Origin: Meridianimarinicoccus roseus
GTDB lineage: Bacteria > Pseudomonadota > Alphaproteobacteria > Rhodobacterales > Rhodobacteraceae
Direction: 5' to 3'
Length of the DNA: 64,000 bases
Assembly (NCBI RefSeq): GCF_003172915.1
Contig: NZ_QGKU01000015.1
Location: forward strand, 1-64,000
Positions 35,847 through 44,484 of this stretch are shown piece after piece. Numbering within the stretch: the stretch's first letter is position 1; the number at the start of each line of letters is the position of its first letter. The translations under genes were made by a program, and so were the position numbers. The notes below the pieces were generated by a model. The model was not told the DNA's origin and did no database searches. It saw only the letters and a list, made by a program, of their open reading frames with translations.

Positions 35847-36736
35847 GCCCCACGCCAAGCTCCTTTGACCGTGGCACCCTGCGCGCGGGCGGCGAGGCGC
35901 TGGCTGCGCCGCTTCCGGCGCTGCTGGCGGATGCCGAACACCTCGCTTCCACCATGCTGTTGGGCGAACACGGGCGCCGCCGCCCCGGCATGGGCGAAGA
36001 GTTCTGGCAGTATCGCCCCGCCATGGCCAGTGACGAGGCGCGGCTGATCGACTGGCGCCGCTCGGCCCGGTCGGACACGCATTTCATCCGCGAAAAGGAA
36101 TGGCAGGCTGCGCAGACCGTGTCGATCTGGGTCGATGGCGCGCAGTCGATGGACTTCGCCAGCCCCGGACTGCCGTCCAAGGCGGATCGCGGTCGTCTGC
36201 TGTCTATGGCGGTGGCGATCCTTCTGCTGCGCGGCGGTGAACGGGTCGGACTGACAGGCCAGACCGTGCCGCCCCGGCGTGGCGACGTGCAATTGCTGCG
36301 CATCGCACAGGGCCTGCTGACCGACAATGCCGCGCGCGAGGATTTCGGCGCGCCCGACATTCGTGGCATCGTGCCGAAGTCCCGCGCGTTGTTCGTATCC
36401 GACTTCATGGGTCCGCTGGTCGAGGTCGAACAGGCCCTGACCGAAGCGGCCGATATGGGCGTGAAGGGCGCGCTGCTGCAGGTGCTCGATCCGGCCGAAG
36501 AGGCGTTTCCCTTCGACGGGCGCACCGTTTTCGAAAGCATGGGCGGCGGCCTGCGTCACGAGACGCTGGAAGCGGGCGGGCTTCGACGCCGCTACCTTGA
36601 CCGGTTGGCGGAACGGAAGGCGCGGCTCGACGATCTTGCGCGGCTGACCGGCTGGCAGGTGCTGTGCCATCACACCGGCAGCGGGGCGCAAGCTGCGCTG
36701 CTGTGGCTCTACGGCGCGCTGGAGCGGCGGCGCTGA
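35843..36736 (+). CDS. DUF58 domain protein (MoxR partner)
   Basis: The 297-residue protein begins with GTG inside the MoxR stop. It contains the DUF58 core: GRRRPGMGEEFWQYRPAMASDEARLIDWRRSARSD, then KEWQAAQTVSIWVDGAQSMDF. At the VWA metal-site position VDGAQSM replaces the usual D-S-S-x-S, so metal binding is doubtful. RALFVSDFMGPLVEVEQAL follows. No transmembrane helices are obvious. The stop overlaps the ATG of the next gene by one base, so the module is translationally coupled. Confidence 0.9.
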   Translation: MSPTPSSFDRGTLRAGGEALAAPLPALLADAEHLASTMLLGEHGRRRPGMGEEFWQYRPAMASDEARLIDWRRSARSDTHFIREKEWQAAQTVSIWVDGAQSMDFASPGLPSKADRGRLLSMAVAILLLRGGERVGLTGQTVPPRRGDVQLLRIAQGLLTDNAAREDFGAPDIRGIVPKSRALFVSDFMGPLVEVEQALTEAADMGVKGALLQVLDPAEEAFPFDGRTVFESMGGGLRHETLEAGGLRRRYLDRLAERKARLDDLARLTGWQVLCHHTGSGAQAALLWLYGALERRR

Positions 36737-39582
36737 TGCTCTCGCTTGGGGCCATAGGGTTCACCGCGCCGTGGCTGCTGCTGGCGTTGTCGGCGCTTCC
36801 GGTGCTCTGGCTTCTGTTGCGCGTGGTTCCGCCCGCTCCGACGCGGCGGCGCTTCCCGGGCGTCGCGCTGCTGCTAGGCCTGCGCGACGACGAGACGCAA
36901 AGCGACAAGACGCCGTGGTGGCTGCTGTTGCTGCGGATGGTGGCGGTTGCGGCGCTGATCCTCGCCTTCGCTGGTCCGGTGCTGAACCCGCAGCCGCGTG
37001 AAGGCGGGCGCGGCCCGCTTCTGGTGATGCTGGACGCGACATGGGCCGATGCCGCCGACTGGTCCGCACGGATGGCGCGGGTGGAAAAGGCGGTGGAGGA
37101 TGCCGGGCGCGCGGGTCGTCCTGTCGCGGTTCTCGCCAGCACCGATCTGCCGCCCGGTCCTCCGGTCTTCCGTGGCGCGGACAGCGTTCTGCCCGGCCTT
37201 GCCAGCCTAGCGCCCGCACCCTGGGCTCCCGACCCCGGCGCGTTGGAGAACTGGGCGACCGGGCTGGAAGGCGACTTTGCGACGTTCTGGGTGTCCGACG
37301 GGCTGGCGCGGGGCAGCCGCGCGGCACTTCTTGACGCGCTCGAGGCGCGGGGCGAGGTGCGGGTGTTCGAAAGCCCCGGCGCCGCGCTGGCATTGCGGCC
37401 CCCGGTTTTCGAAGATGGCGCGATCGCGCTGACCGCGCTGCGTACCCGCGGCGACGCGGCGCGGACGGTGACGCTGGCGGCGCGCGGGCTGGACCCTGCC
37501 GGGGTGGAGCGCGTGCTGGCCAGCGCCGAAGCCGAATTCGCGGCGGGCGAGACGGAAGCCGAACTGTCACTGTCGCTGCCGCCCGAGATGCGCAACCGCG
37601 TCACGCGGTTCGAGATGGCGGGCGTGGCCTCCGCTGGAGCGGTGAGCCTGACGGACGATGCGCTGAGACGCCGCGAGGTCGCTCTGATCGCCGGGCGCGA
37701 GGAACGCGAGGGGCTTCAGCTGCTGTCACCTTTGCACTACCTCGAACAGGCGCTCGCGCCCACGGCGGACCTGCTGCGCGGGTCGCTGGACGATGTGCTG
37801 CGCGCACGGCCGGATGTGATCGTTCTGGCCGATGTGGCGCGGGTGGCCGAGCCGGCCGAACTGCTGTCATGGATCGAGGAGGGCGGCCTGCTCCTGCGCT
37901 TCGCTGGCCCGCGCCTTGCCGCCGCCGACACCGGAGTGGGCGAGGATGATCCGCTGCTTCCGGTGCGTCTGCGGGCGGGCGGTCGCAGCGTCGGCGGAGC
38001 CATGAGTTGGGGCGCCCCGAAGGCCTTGGAACCCTTCGCCGAGGACAGCCCCTTCTACGGCCTGCCGCTTAGCAACGACGTTCAGGTCACTGCACAGGTT
38101 CTGGCCCAGCCGGATCCGGAACTGGCTGCACGCACCATAGCCGAACTGACCGACGGCACCCCGCTGGTCACGCGGATGCGCGTGGGCGAAGGCCAGATCG
38201 TGCTGTTCCACGTCACCGCCAATGCGGAATGGTCCAGCCTGCCGCTGTCGGGTCTCTTTGTGCAGATGCTTGAACGGCTCGCCGTGTCCTCGCGCGCGGC
38301 GCAGCCCGATGCCGCCGATCTCGAGGGCACCGTCTGGCAGGCGGTCGAAACGATGGACGGCTTCGGCCGCGTCGCACCGGCAGGCACGTTGCCTGGCGTG
38401 CCGGGCACCCGCATCGCCTCCGGCGCGCCCGGCCCGGACATGCCGCCCGGCCTCTATGTCGGCGGCGAGCGGCGGCTCGCGGTCAATGTGACCGGTCCGG
38501 ACACGGTGCTTGCGTCGGCTCAATGGCCGGACCGCATCCCGGTCGAAGGGCTGGGCGTGTCACGCGAAACGCCTTTGGGCGGCATCCTGCTGTCGCTTGC
38601 GCTGCTGCTGGTCGTGGCTGACATCCTTGGCGTGCTCGGCCTGTCAGGCAAGCTGCCGCGCCCGCCGCGCGGCCGCCGCACCCGCCCCGGGCGCGCCGTC
38701 GCCGGCATCGTCGCGCTCGCGCTGTCCGCCGGGCTTGCGGCGTGGTCGGGTGGTCCTGTTCTTGCGCAGGGGGCGGGTCAGCCCGGCGCTGACGCGGCGC
38801 AGCCCGGCGATGCGGAACAGGTCGACGAGCAGTATGCCGTCGCCGCCACGTCCGAGGTCGTGCTCGCTCATGTCATCACCGGCAACGCGCGGCTGGATGA
38901 AATCGCGCTGGCCGGGCTCGACGGGCTGTCGCAGGTGCTGTTCTCGCGCACCTCCATCGAACCGGCCGCGCCGCGCGGGGTGAACCTCGAAACCGACGAG
39001 TTGTCCTTCTTCCCTTTCCTCTATTGGCCGATCACCACCGATCAGCCGATTCCGTCGGATGAGGCCTATGCCCGGCTGAATCGCTACCTGCGCAGCGGCG
39101 GCATGATCCTGTTCGATACGCGCGACGCGGATCTGGGCGGCCTCGGCGCGCAGACGCCTAACGGGCGCAAGCTGCAGCAGTTGGCCCGCCCCCTCGATAT
39201 CCCGCCGCTGGAGCCTGTGCCCGAAGACCACGTCCTGACGCGCACATTCTATTTGTTGCAGGACTTCCCCGGTCGTCACACAAGCCGTGAGGTCTGGGTC
39301 GAGGCCGCTCCGCCGGACGCCGAACAGGTGGACGGCATGCCGTTCCGCAATCTCAACGACGGGGTGACGCCCGTGGTGATCGGCGGCAACGACTGGTCCG
39401 CAGCCTGGGCCAGCGACAATCGGGGTGGGGCCATGTTTCCCATCGGTCGGGGCTATGCCGGCGACCGCCAGCGCGAGCTTGCCTTCCGCTTCGGCGTCAA
39501 CCTGATCATGCACGTGCTGACCGGCAACTACAAATCCGATCAGGTACACGTGCCGGCGCTTCTGGACCGACTGGGGAACTGA
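36736..39582 (+). CDS. BatA-like N-terminal / DUF4159 membrane protein
   Basis: The 948-residue protein begins MLSLGAIGFTAPWLLLALSALPVLWLLLRVVPP, the BatA/aerotolerance-type double helix anchor, and then has a periplasmic VWA-like region with a degenerate metal site (LVMLDATWADAADW). A central part resembles the GATase-1-like fold (ARPDVIVLADVARVAEPAELLSWIEEGGLLLRF; key residues are the VIVLADV strand and the EGG turn). A transmembrane segment lies at about 615-635, and the C-terminal DUF4159 domain includes QVLFSRTSIEPAAPRGV, FFPFLYWPI and LRSGGMILFDTRD. It starts on the DUF58 stop and ends on the ATG of the next gene. Confidence 0.88.
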   Translation: MLSLGAIGFTAPWLLLALSALPVLWLLLRVVPPAPTRRRFPGVALLLGLRDDETQSDKTPWWLLLLRMVAVAALILAFAGPVLNPQPREGGRGPLLVMLDATWADAADWSARMARVEKAVEDAGRAGRPVAVLASTDLPPGPPVFRGADSVLPGLASLAPAPWAPDPGALENWATGLEGDFATFWVSDGLARGSRAALLDALEARGEVRVFESPGAALALRPPVFEDGAIALTALRTRGDAARTVTLAARGLDPAGVERVLASAEAEFAAGETEAELSLSLPPEMRNRVTRFEMAGVASAGAVSLTDDALRRREVALIAGREEREGLQLLSPLHYLEQALAPTADLLRGSLDDVLRARPDVIVLADVARVAEPAELLSWIEEGGLLLRFAGPRLAAADTGVGEDDPLLPVRLRAGGRSVGGAMSWGAPKALEPFAEDSPFYGLPLSNDVQVTAQVLAQPDPELAARTIAELTDGTPLVTRMRVGEGQIVLFHVTANAEWSSLPLSGLFVQMLERLAVSSRAAQPDAADLEGTVWQAVETMDGFGRVAPAGTLPGVPGTRIASGAPGPDMPPGLYVGGERRLAVNVTGPDTVLASAQWPDRIPVEGLGVSRETPLGGILLSLALLLVVADILGVLGLSGKLPRPPRGRRTRPGRAVAGIVALALSAGLAAWSGGPVLAQGAGQPGADAAQPGDAEQVDEQYAVAATSEVVLAHVITGNARLDEIALAGLDGLSQVLFSRTSIEPAAPRGVNLETDELSFFPFLYWPITTDQPIPSDEAYARLNRYLRSGGMILFDTRDADLGGLGAQTPNGRKLQQLARPLDIPPLEPVPEDHVLTRTFYLLQDFPGRHTSREVWVEAAPPDAEQVDGMPFRNLNDGVTPVVIGGNDWSAAWASDNRGGAMFPIGRGYAGDRQRELAFRFGVNLIMHVLTGNYKSDQVHVPALLDRLGN

Positions 39583-41669
39583 TGACCCGCGACATCCTCT
39601 ATGCCCCGCTTATCGATCCGATTCTTCTTACCATTCTTGCGGCGCTGATGGTCTTGGCCACCGGCTTCGCGCTGTGGCGCGGGCTGTCGGGCTGGTGGCT
39701 GCGCGCGTTGGCCGCTGCGGTGGTTCTGGCCGCGCTCGCCAACCCGTCGCTGCAAAGCGAGGAACGGGACGCGCTTTCCGACATCGTGATCCTGGTGGTC
39801 GACGAAAGCGCGAGCCAGCGTATTGCGGGCCGCCCGGACCAGACGGAGACCGCGATCGCCGCGCTGGAAACCGAGGTCGCGCAATTGTCCAACACCGAGT
39901 TGCGCGTCGTTTCGCTGGGCGATGCTCCGGACAACGCCGGGACGCTGGGCATGGAGGCGCTTGGCCGCGCGCTGGCAGATGTGCCGCGCGCCCGCGTCGC
40001 CGGCATGATCCTGCTTTCGGACGGCCAGTTGCACGATATCGCCGCCGCGCCGGACCTGCCCGCGCCGCTGCACCTTCTGCTGACCGGCCGCTCCGGCGAC
40101 TGGGACCGACGCCTGCTGGTGAAAAGCGCCCCGGCTTACGCGATCCTCGGAGAACCGGTCACGCTGACGCTGCGGTTGGAGGATCAGGGCGACGTGCCGA
40201 CCGCGCAGGGCGGCACCGCCCGTTTGCAATACTCCGTGGACGGGGCTGAGCCGCGCGAGGTCGAGGTGCCGGTAGGGCGCGACCTGCAATTGCCGGTGGA
40301 TCTGCCGCATGGTGGGATTAACGTGATCCAGTTCACCGTTCCGGTCGCCGAGGGAGAGCTGACCGACCGCAACAATTCGGCCGTGGTGCGCATCAACGGT
40401 GTGCGCGACAGGCTGCGCGTGCTGCTGGTCTCGGGCGAGCCGCATGCCGGCGAGCGGACCTGGCGCAACCTTCTCAAATCTGACAGCAGCGTGGACCTGG
40501 TGCATTTCACCATCCTGCGCCCGCCGGAGAAGCAGGACGGCGTGCCGGTGACGGAACTGTCACTGATCGCCTTTCCCACGCGCGAGTTGTTCCTGGAAAA
40601 GATCGACGAGTTCGACCTGATCATCTTTGACCGCTACAAGCGGCGCGGCATCCTGCCGGGGATCTACCTCGACAACATAAGGCAATACGTGGAAGGCGGT
40701 GGTGCGGTGCTGGTCGCGGCAGGCCCGGACTTCGCGTCGGCGGCCAGCCTCTACCGCTCTCCGCTGGCGCAGGTCATGCCGGGCGAGCCGACGGCACAGG
40801 TGATCGATCGGGGCTACCGGCCCGCTATCACCGATCTCGGGCGAAAGCATCCTGTTACGGCCGGGCTGGACACCGAGTACGCGGCGGGCGCGCCAGATGG
40901 CGAATGGGGCCGCTGGTTTCGCCTGATCGACGTGACCGCGACCGACACCGCCGAAGTGGTCATGTCCGGTCCCGACGAGCGTCCGCTGCTGCTGCTGGAT
41001 AGGATCGGAGACGGGCGCGTGGCTCTGCTGGCGTCGGACCAGGCGTGGCTCTGGAACCGTGGCTTCGAAGGCGGCGGCCCGCAGCTCGAACTGCTGCGCC
41101 GCCTTGCCCACTGGATGATGAAGGAACCGGAACTGGAGGAAGAGGCGCTGACCGCCACCAGCGATGGGCAGTCCATGACGATCACCCGCCGCACGCTGGG
41201 TGAGGGGGCGGGCGACTTCACCGTGACCGCGCCGGACGGCACCGAAACCGTCGTGACCCCTCTTGAGGTCGCGCCGGGCCGCTTCGAAGCGCGGCTGGAC
41301 GGGCTGGAAGTCGGGCTTTACCGCATCGCTGACGGTGACCGGACGACCGTGGCGGCGCTTGGCCCGTCCGCACCGAAGGAATTCGAACAGACCATCGCCA
41401 GCGGCGATGCGCTCGAGCCGGTGATCGCACCTACGGGTGGCGGCATCCGGCGCGTCGAGGACGGCACGCCGGACCTGCGCCAGGTGCGCGAGGGCCGTCC
41501 CGCCGCCGGGCGCGGCTGGATCGGTGTGACCCCTCGCGGCGCCTATCAGACCGCTAATGTCACGGTGACGCCGCTGTTGCCCGGCTGGGCGTGGCTGCTG
41601 CTGGTCGGTGCGCTGATCGTGGGCGCATGGCTTTGGGAGGGACGGCGGCGCGTGTCGTCTGCGGCCTGA
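39582..41669 (+). CDS. VWA-like / GATase1-like membrane protein
   Basis: The 695-residue protein is anchored by two N-terminal helices (DPILLTILAALMVLATGFAL and LRALAAAVVLAALANPSL) and one C-terminal helix (GWAWLLLVGALIVGAWLW). After the anchor, IVILVVDESASQRI offers an intact DxSxS metal-site motif, with MILLSDGQLHDI as a second VWA strand. Later, VLLVSGEPHAGERTWRNLLKSD and FDLIIFDRYKRRGILPGIYLDNIRQYVEGGGAVLVAAG resemble a class-I glutamine-amidotransferase-like fold without catalytic Cys. It is the fourth gene of the MoxR module and likely its extracytoplasmic effector; the substrate is unknown. Confidence 0.85.
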   Translation: MTRDILYAPLIDPILLTILAALMVLATGFALWRGLSGWWLRALAAAVVLAALANPSLQSEERDALSDIVILVVDESASQRIAGRPDQTETAIAALETEVAQLSNTELRVVSLGDAPDNAGTLGMEALGRALADVPRARVAGMILLSDGQLHDIAAAPDLPAPLHLLLTGRSGDWDRRLLVKSAPAYAILGEPVTLTLRLEDQGDVPTAQGGTARLQYSVDGAEPREVEVPVGRDLQLPVDLPHGGINVIQFTVPVAEGELTDRNNSAVVRINGVRDRLRVLLVSGEPHAGERTWRNLLKSDSSVDLVHFTILRPPEKQDGVPVTELSLIAFPTRELFLEKIDEFDLIIFDRYKRRGILPGIYLDNIRQYVEGGGAVLVAAGPDFASAASLYRSPLAQVMPGEPTAQVIDRGYRPAITDLGRKHPVTAGLDTEYAAGAPDGEWGRWFRLIDVTATDTAEVVMSGPDERPLLLLDRIGDGRVALLASDQAWLWNRGFEGGGPQLELLRRLAHWMMKEPELEEEALTATSDGQSMTITRRTLGEGAGDFTVTAPDGTETVVTPLEVAPGRFEARLDGLEVGLYRIADGDRTTVAALGPSAPKEFEQTIASGDALEPVIAPTGGGIRRVEDGTPDLRQVREGRPAAGRGWIGVTPRGAYQTANVTVTPLLPGWAWLLLVGALIVGAWLWEGRRRVSSAA

Positions 41670-41751
41670 ACGCTTATGCCCGGTCGCCGGACCAGTCGTC
41701 GGCGCGGATCGCCTGGCCTTTCCGGAACGCGCTCCCGATTGTGGTGATCGG

Positions 41752-42129
41752 TCAGTCGGTCAGGTGAAGCACATGCATGGCTTCGCCCCAGCCATCGACG
41801 TTGCATCGGGCGCGGATCGTCACCTCTGCCGTACCGTCGGGAATATCGATCCCACCAAGCGCGCGGGTGAAGGGCTGTTCGTTGACATGCGGATGGAAGA
41901 GTTCGCGAAACCCGAGCCTTGATCCGTCCGGGCCCAGCACTTCCCAGCCATCGGCGTAGTGGTCCCAGCCGGTGTCCGGGTGGCGTAGCGTGACCGCGAT
42001 GCGCCATGCGCTGCCGTCACGCGCAGCGGTGGCATCGACGATCTGTGGCCCGTCCGCATGCGCGGCGGCGGCCAGCAGACCGGCCAGCATGGCGACTGCG
42101 GGGACGAGGGCAGGGCGATGGCTCTTCAT
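41752..42129 (-). CDS. Small exported protein, thiol-disulfide-like unknown
   Basis: The 125-residue product has a signal peptide (LVPAVAMLAGLLAAAAHA) and a mature domain AWRIAVTLRHPDTGWDHYADGWEVLGPDG, then ELFHPHVNEQPFTRAL and RARCNVDGWGEAMHVLHL. It reads as a single beta-sandwich domain with one Cys and several His, and I do not recognise a named family. ATG 42129 is used; an earlier ATG at 42141 also works and neither has an obvious RBS. It converges with the MoxR module. Confidence 0.7.
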   Translation of the reverse strand: MKSHRPALVPAVAMLAGLLAAAAHADGPQIVDATAARDGSAWRIAVTLRHPDTGWDHYADGWEVLGPDGSRLGFRELFHPHVNEQPFTRALGGIDIPDGTAEVTIRARCNVDGWGEAMHVLHLTD

Positions 42130-42181
42130 GCGATGAACCATGCCGCGCGCGGGTTGGCCGGGCCAGACACGATCGCGTCAG

Positions 42182-42880
42182 TCAGGGGTGGGATTTCATC
42201 AGCGTCGCCCGCGTCGCCGAGGCGAATTCCCGGCGCCACAACACCGCCACGGTGATCGCCGTCGCCGCCAGCAGCGGCACAGCCCCAAGCAGCCAGGCCA
42301 GCGCGCCAAGCGCGAAATAGACCGACCGCAGCCCGCGGTTGAAGGCCCGCGCCGCAGTGATGTTCAAATCTGCGGCCTGTTCCACACGGTGCAGCGCGAT
42401 CGGGTCGTCCTCGTCATTGGGCACGGAAGCCATCACGACGGAACAGTAGCCGAACACCCGGTGCGACCAGACGAATTTCAGGAAAGCGTTGGCCACAAGG
42501 AACAGCACGAGGATCAGTTTCACCTCCCAGACGACCTGCGGGGTTTGGTCCAGCGTCAATTCCGAGGCCACGTCGGACAATTGTTCGACGTTGGCGATCA
42601 GTGCCAGCCCGCCGCCAAGCGCGATCATCGAGGTGGAGGCGAAGAAGGCCGTTCCTTGCCGCAGCGACGTGACGATCATCGCGTCGTAGACCCGCGGCTG
42701 GCGGCTGATGGTGTGCCGCATCCATTCGCGCCGATATCCCGCCATGAGCACCGACACCGAAGGTCGGCGTGTGCCGGTGCGTTCGATCAGAGCTGTCATT
42801 CCGACCCACGCCGCCAGCAGCAGCGCGACGGCGATCACGTCGAGAGCGGTCAGAAGGCTGGGCAGCGCGGTGATATCCAT
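42182..42880 (-). CDS. DUF599 family membrane protein
   Basis: The 232-residue protein has four to five helices and the DUF599 features WMRHTISRQPRVYDAMIVTSLRQGTAFFASTSM and LKFVWSHRVFGYCSVVMASVPN, with the later AADLNITAARAFNRGLRSVYFALGALAWL. The family is common in Rhodobacterales and its function is unknown. It sits between the small exported protein and the divergent glcDEF operon. Confidence 0.87.
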   Translation of the reverse strand: MDITALPSLLTALDVIAVALLLAAWVGMTALIERTGTRRPSVSVLMAGYRREWMRHTISRQPRVYDAMIVTSLRQGTAFFASTSMIALGGGLALIANVEQLSDVASELTLDQTPQVVWEVKLILVLFLVANAFLKFVWSHRVFGYCSVVMASVPNDEDDPIALHRVEQAADLNITAARAFNRGLRSVYFALGALAWLLGAVPLLAATAITVAVLWRREFASATRATLMKSHP

Positions 42881-42924
42881 AAGCGCGTGAATAACCCGGT
42901 AAATGGAGGCTTGCCATAGGTCAA

Positions 42925-42949
42925 AATTGGTTATATCAAATTACCAATT
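42925..42949. promoter_or_regulatory. GntR/FadR-type inverted repeat upstream of glcD
   Basis: AATTGGT at 42925-42931 and ACCAATT at 42943-42949 form a perfect inverted repeat with 11 bases between. Inside it, TTGGT-TAT-ATCAA gives a tighter TGGT-N3-ATCA pseudo-palindrome. Both are in the style of FadR-subfamily operators (PdhR, LldR, GlcC). The repeat ends 13 bases before the glcD ATG and overlaps the RBS region, so it could repress or activate glcDEF in response to glycolate. Confidence 0.55.
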
Positions 42950-42962
42950 GGGAGGGGTGGCG

Positions 42963-44402
42963 ATGCAGATGCCGAAACCGAACGATCTAGTGATCGCGGG
43001 CAAGTCCGCTTTGGTCGCGTCCCTGCGCGCTGCCCTTCCGGGCGACGCCGTGATCGACGATATTGCCGAAACCCGTGCCTATGAATGCGACGGACTGGCA
43101 GCCTATACCTGCCCGCCGCTGGCGGTGGTGCTGCCGCGCACCACCGAAGAGGTGTCGGCCGTGCTTCGGATCTGTCATGCTGCTGGGGTGCCGGTCGTCC
43201 CGCGCGGGTCGGGAACGTCGCTTGCGGGCGGCGCCCTGCCCACCGCCGACAGTATCGTTCTGGGCGTGGCGCGGCTCAACGACGTTTTGGAAACGGACTA
43301 TGACAACCGCTTCATCCGGGTGCAGTCGGGCCGTACGAACCTGAGCGTGACGCAGGCGGTGGAGGAACGCGGTTTCTTCTACGCGCCAGACCCGTCCTCG
43401 CAACTGGCCTGCGCCATCGCGGGCAACATCGCGATGAATTCGGGCGGGGCGCATTGCCTGAAATACGGTGTGACCACCAACAACCTGCTGGGCGTCACGA
43501 TGGTCCTTATGGACGGTGAGGTGATCGAACTGGGCGGGCCGTTCTGCGATCCGGGCGGGCTTGACCTGCTTGGGCTGGTCTGCGGCTCCGAAGGTCAGCT
43601 GGGTGTGGTGACCGAGGCGACGCTGCGCATTCTGCCCAAGCCAGAGGGCGCGCGCCCCGTGCTGATGGGCTTCGACAGCGCCGAAGTGGCGGGGGCCTGT
43701 GTTGCGGACATCATCAAGGCGGGCGTGCTGCCCGTCGCGATCGAATTCATGGACCGACCTTGCATCACCGCGTGCGAGAATTTCACCGGCGCCGGCTACC
43801 CGATCTGCGAAGCGCTGTTGATCGTGGAGGTCGAGGGCTCGGAGGCCGAGATAGATCACCAGTTGGGGCTGATCATGGCCATCGCCGCGCAGCACGACCC
43901 GGTGGAGATGCGCGAAAGCCGGTCGGCCGAGGAAAGCGCCGCGATCTGGCATGGTCGCAAGTCGGCCTTCGGCGCGATGGGGCAGATGGGTGACTATATT
44001 TGCCTCGATGGCACGATCCCGGTCAGCGCGCTGCCGCATGTCCTGCGACGGATCGGCGAATTGGCGCAGGAATACGGGCTTGGCGTGGCCAATGTGTTCC
44101 ATGCCGGGGACGGCAACATGCACCCGCTGATCCTGTTCGACGCGAACAAGGAGGGCGATCTGGCGCTGGCGGAGGGCATGGGCGAGGATATCTTGCGTCT
44201 GTGTGTGGAGGTCGGGGGATGCCTGACCGGAGAGCATGGCGTTGGCGTGGAGAAGCGTGAACTGATGAGCACGCAGTTCGCCCCGTCCGATCTGGAGGCG
44301 CAGATGCAGGTCAAGGACGTTTTTGATCCGGGCTGGCTGCTGAATCCATCCAAGGTGTTTCCTCTGTCGGTCAGTGCGGCGCGCCGGGACCGGGCAGCAT
44401 GA
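42963..44402 (+). CDS. glcD: Glycolate oxidase subunit GlcD (FAD-linked)
   Basis: Catalytic flavoprotein subunit that oxidises glycolate to glyoxylate. The 479 residues show YECDGLAAYTCPPLAVVLP, the FAD-binding PCMH domain with VPRGSGTSLAGGALP and GNIAMNSGGAHCLKYGVTTNN, and the C-terminal FAD-oxidase domain with NVFHAGDGNMHPLILFD and LTGEHGVGVEKREL. ATG 42963 follows GGGAGGGG, while an earlier in-frame start at 42903 lies inside the operator and lacks an RBS. It is the first gene of glcDEF. Confidence 0.95.
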   Translation: MQMPKPNDLVIAGKSALVASLRAALPGDAVIDDIAETRAYECDGLAAYTCPPLAVVLPRTTEEVSAVLRICHAAGVPVVPRGSGTSLAGGALPTADSIVLGVARLNDVLETDYDNRFIRVQSGRTNLSVTQAVEERGFFYAPDPSSQLACAIAGNIAMNSGGAHCLKYGVTTNNLLGVTMVLMDGEVIELGGPFCDPGGLDLLGLVCGSEGQLGVVTEATLRILPKPEGARPVLMGFDSAEVAGACVADIIKAGVLPVAIEFMDRPCITACENFTGAGYPICEALLIVEVEGSEAEIDHQLGLIMAIAAQHDPVEMRESRSAEESAAIWHGRKSAFGAMGQMGDYICLDGTIPVSALPHVLRRIGELAQEYGLGVANVFHAGDGNMHPLILFDANKEGDLALAEGMGEDILRLCVEVGGCLTGEHGVGVEKRELMSTQFAPSDLEAQMQVKDVFDPGWLLNPSKVFPLSVSAARRDRAA

Positions 44403-44484
44403 CCAGGTGGCCGGACGGGCCGGTAGCCTGCCCTCCCTCCGGAACCCGTGCCGGAACTTTCGACCAGAAGATCAGGGGGCCGCG

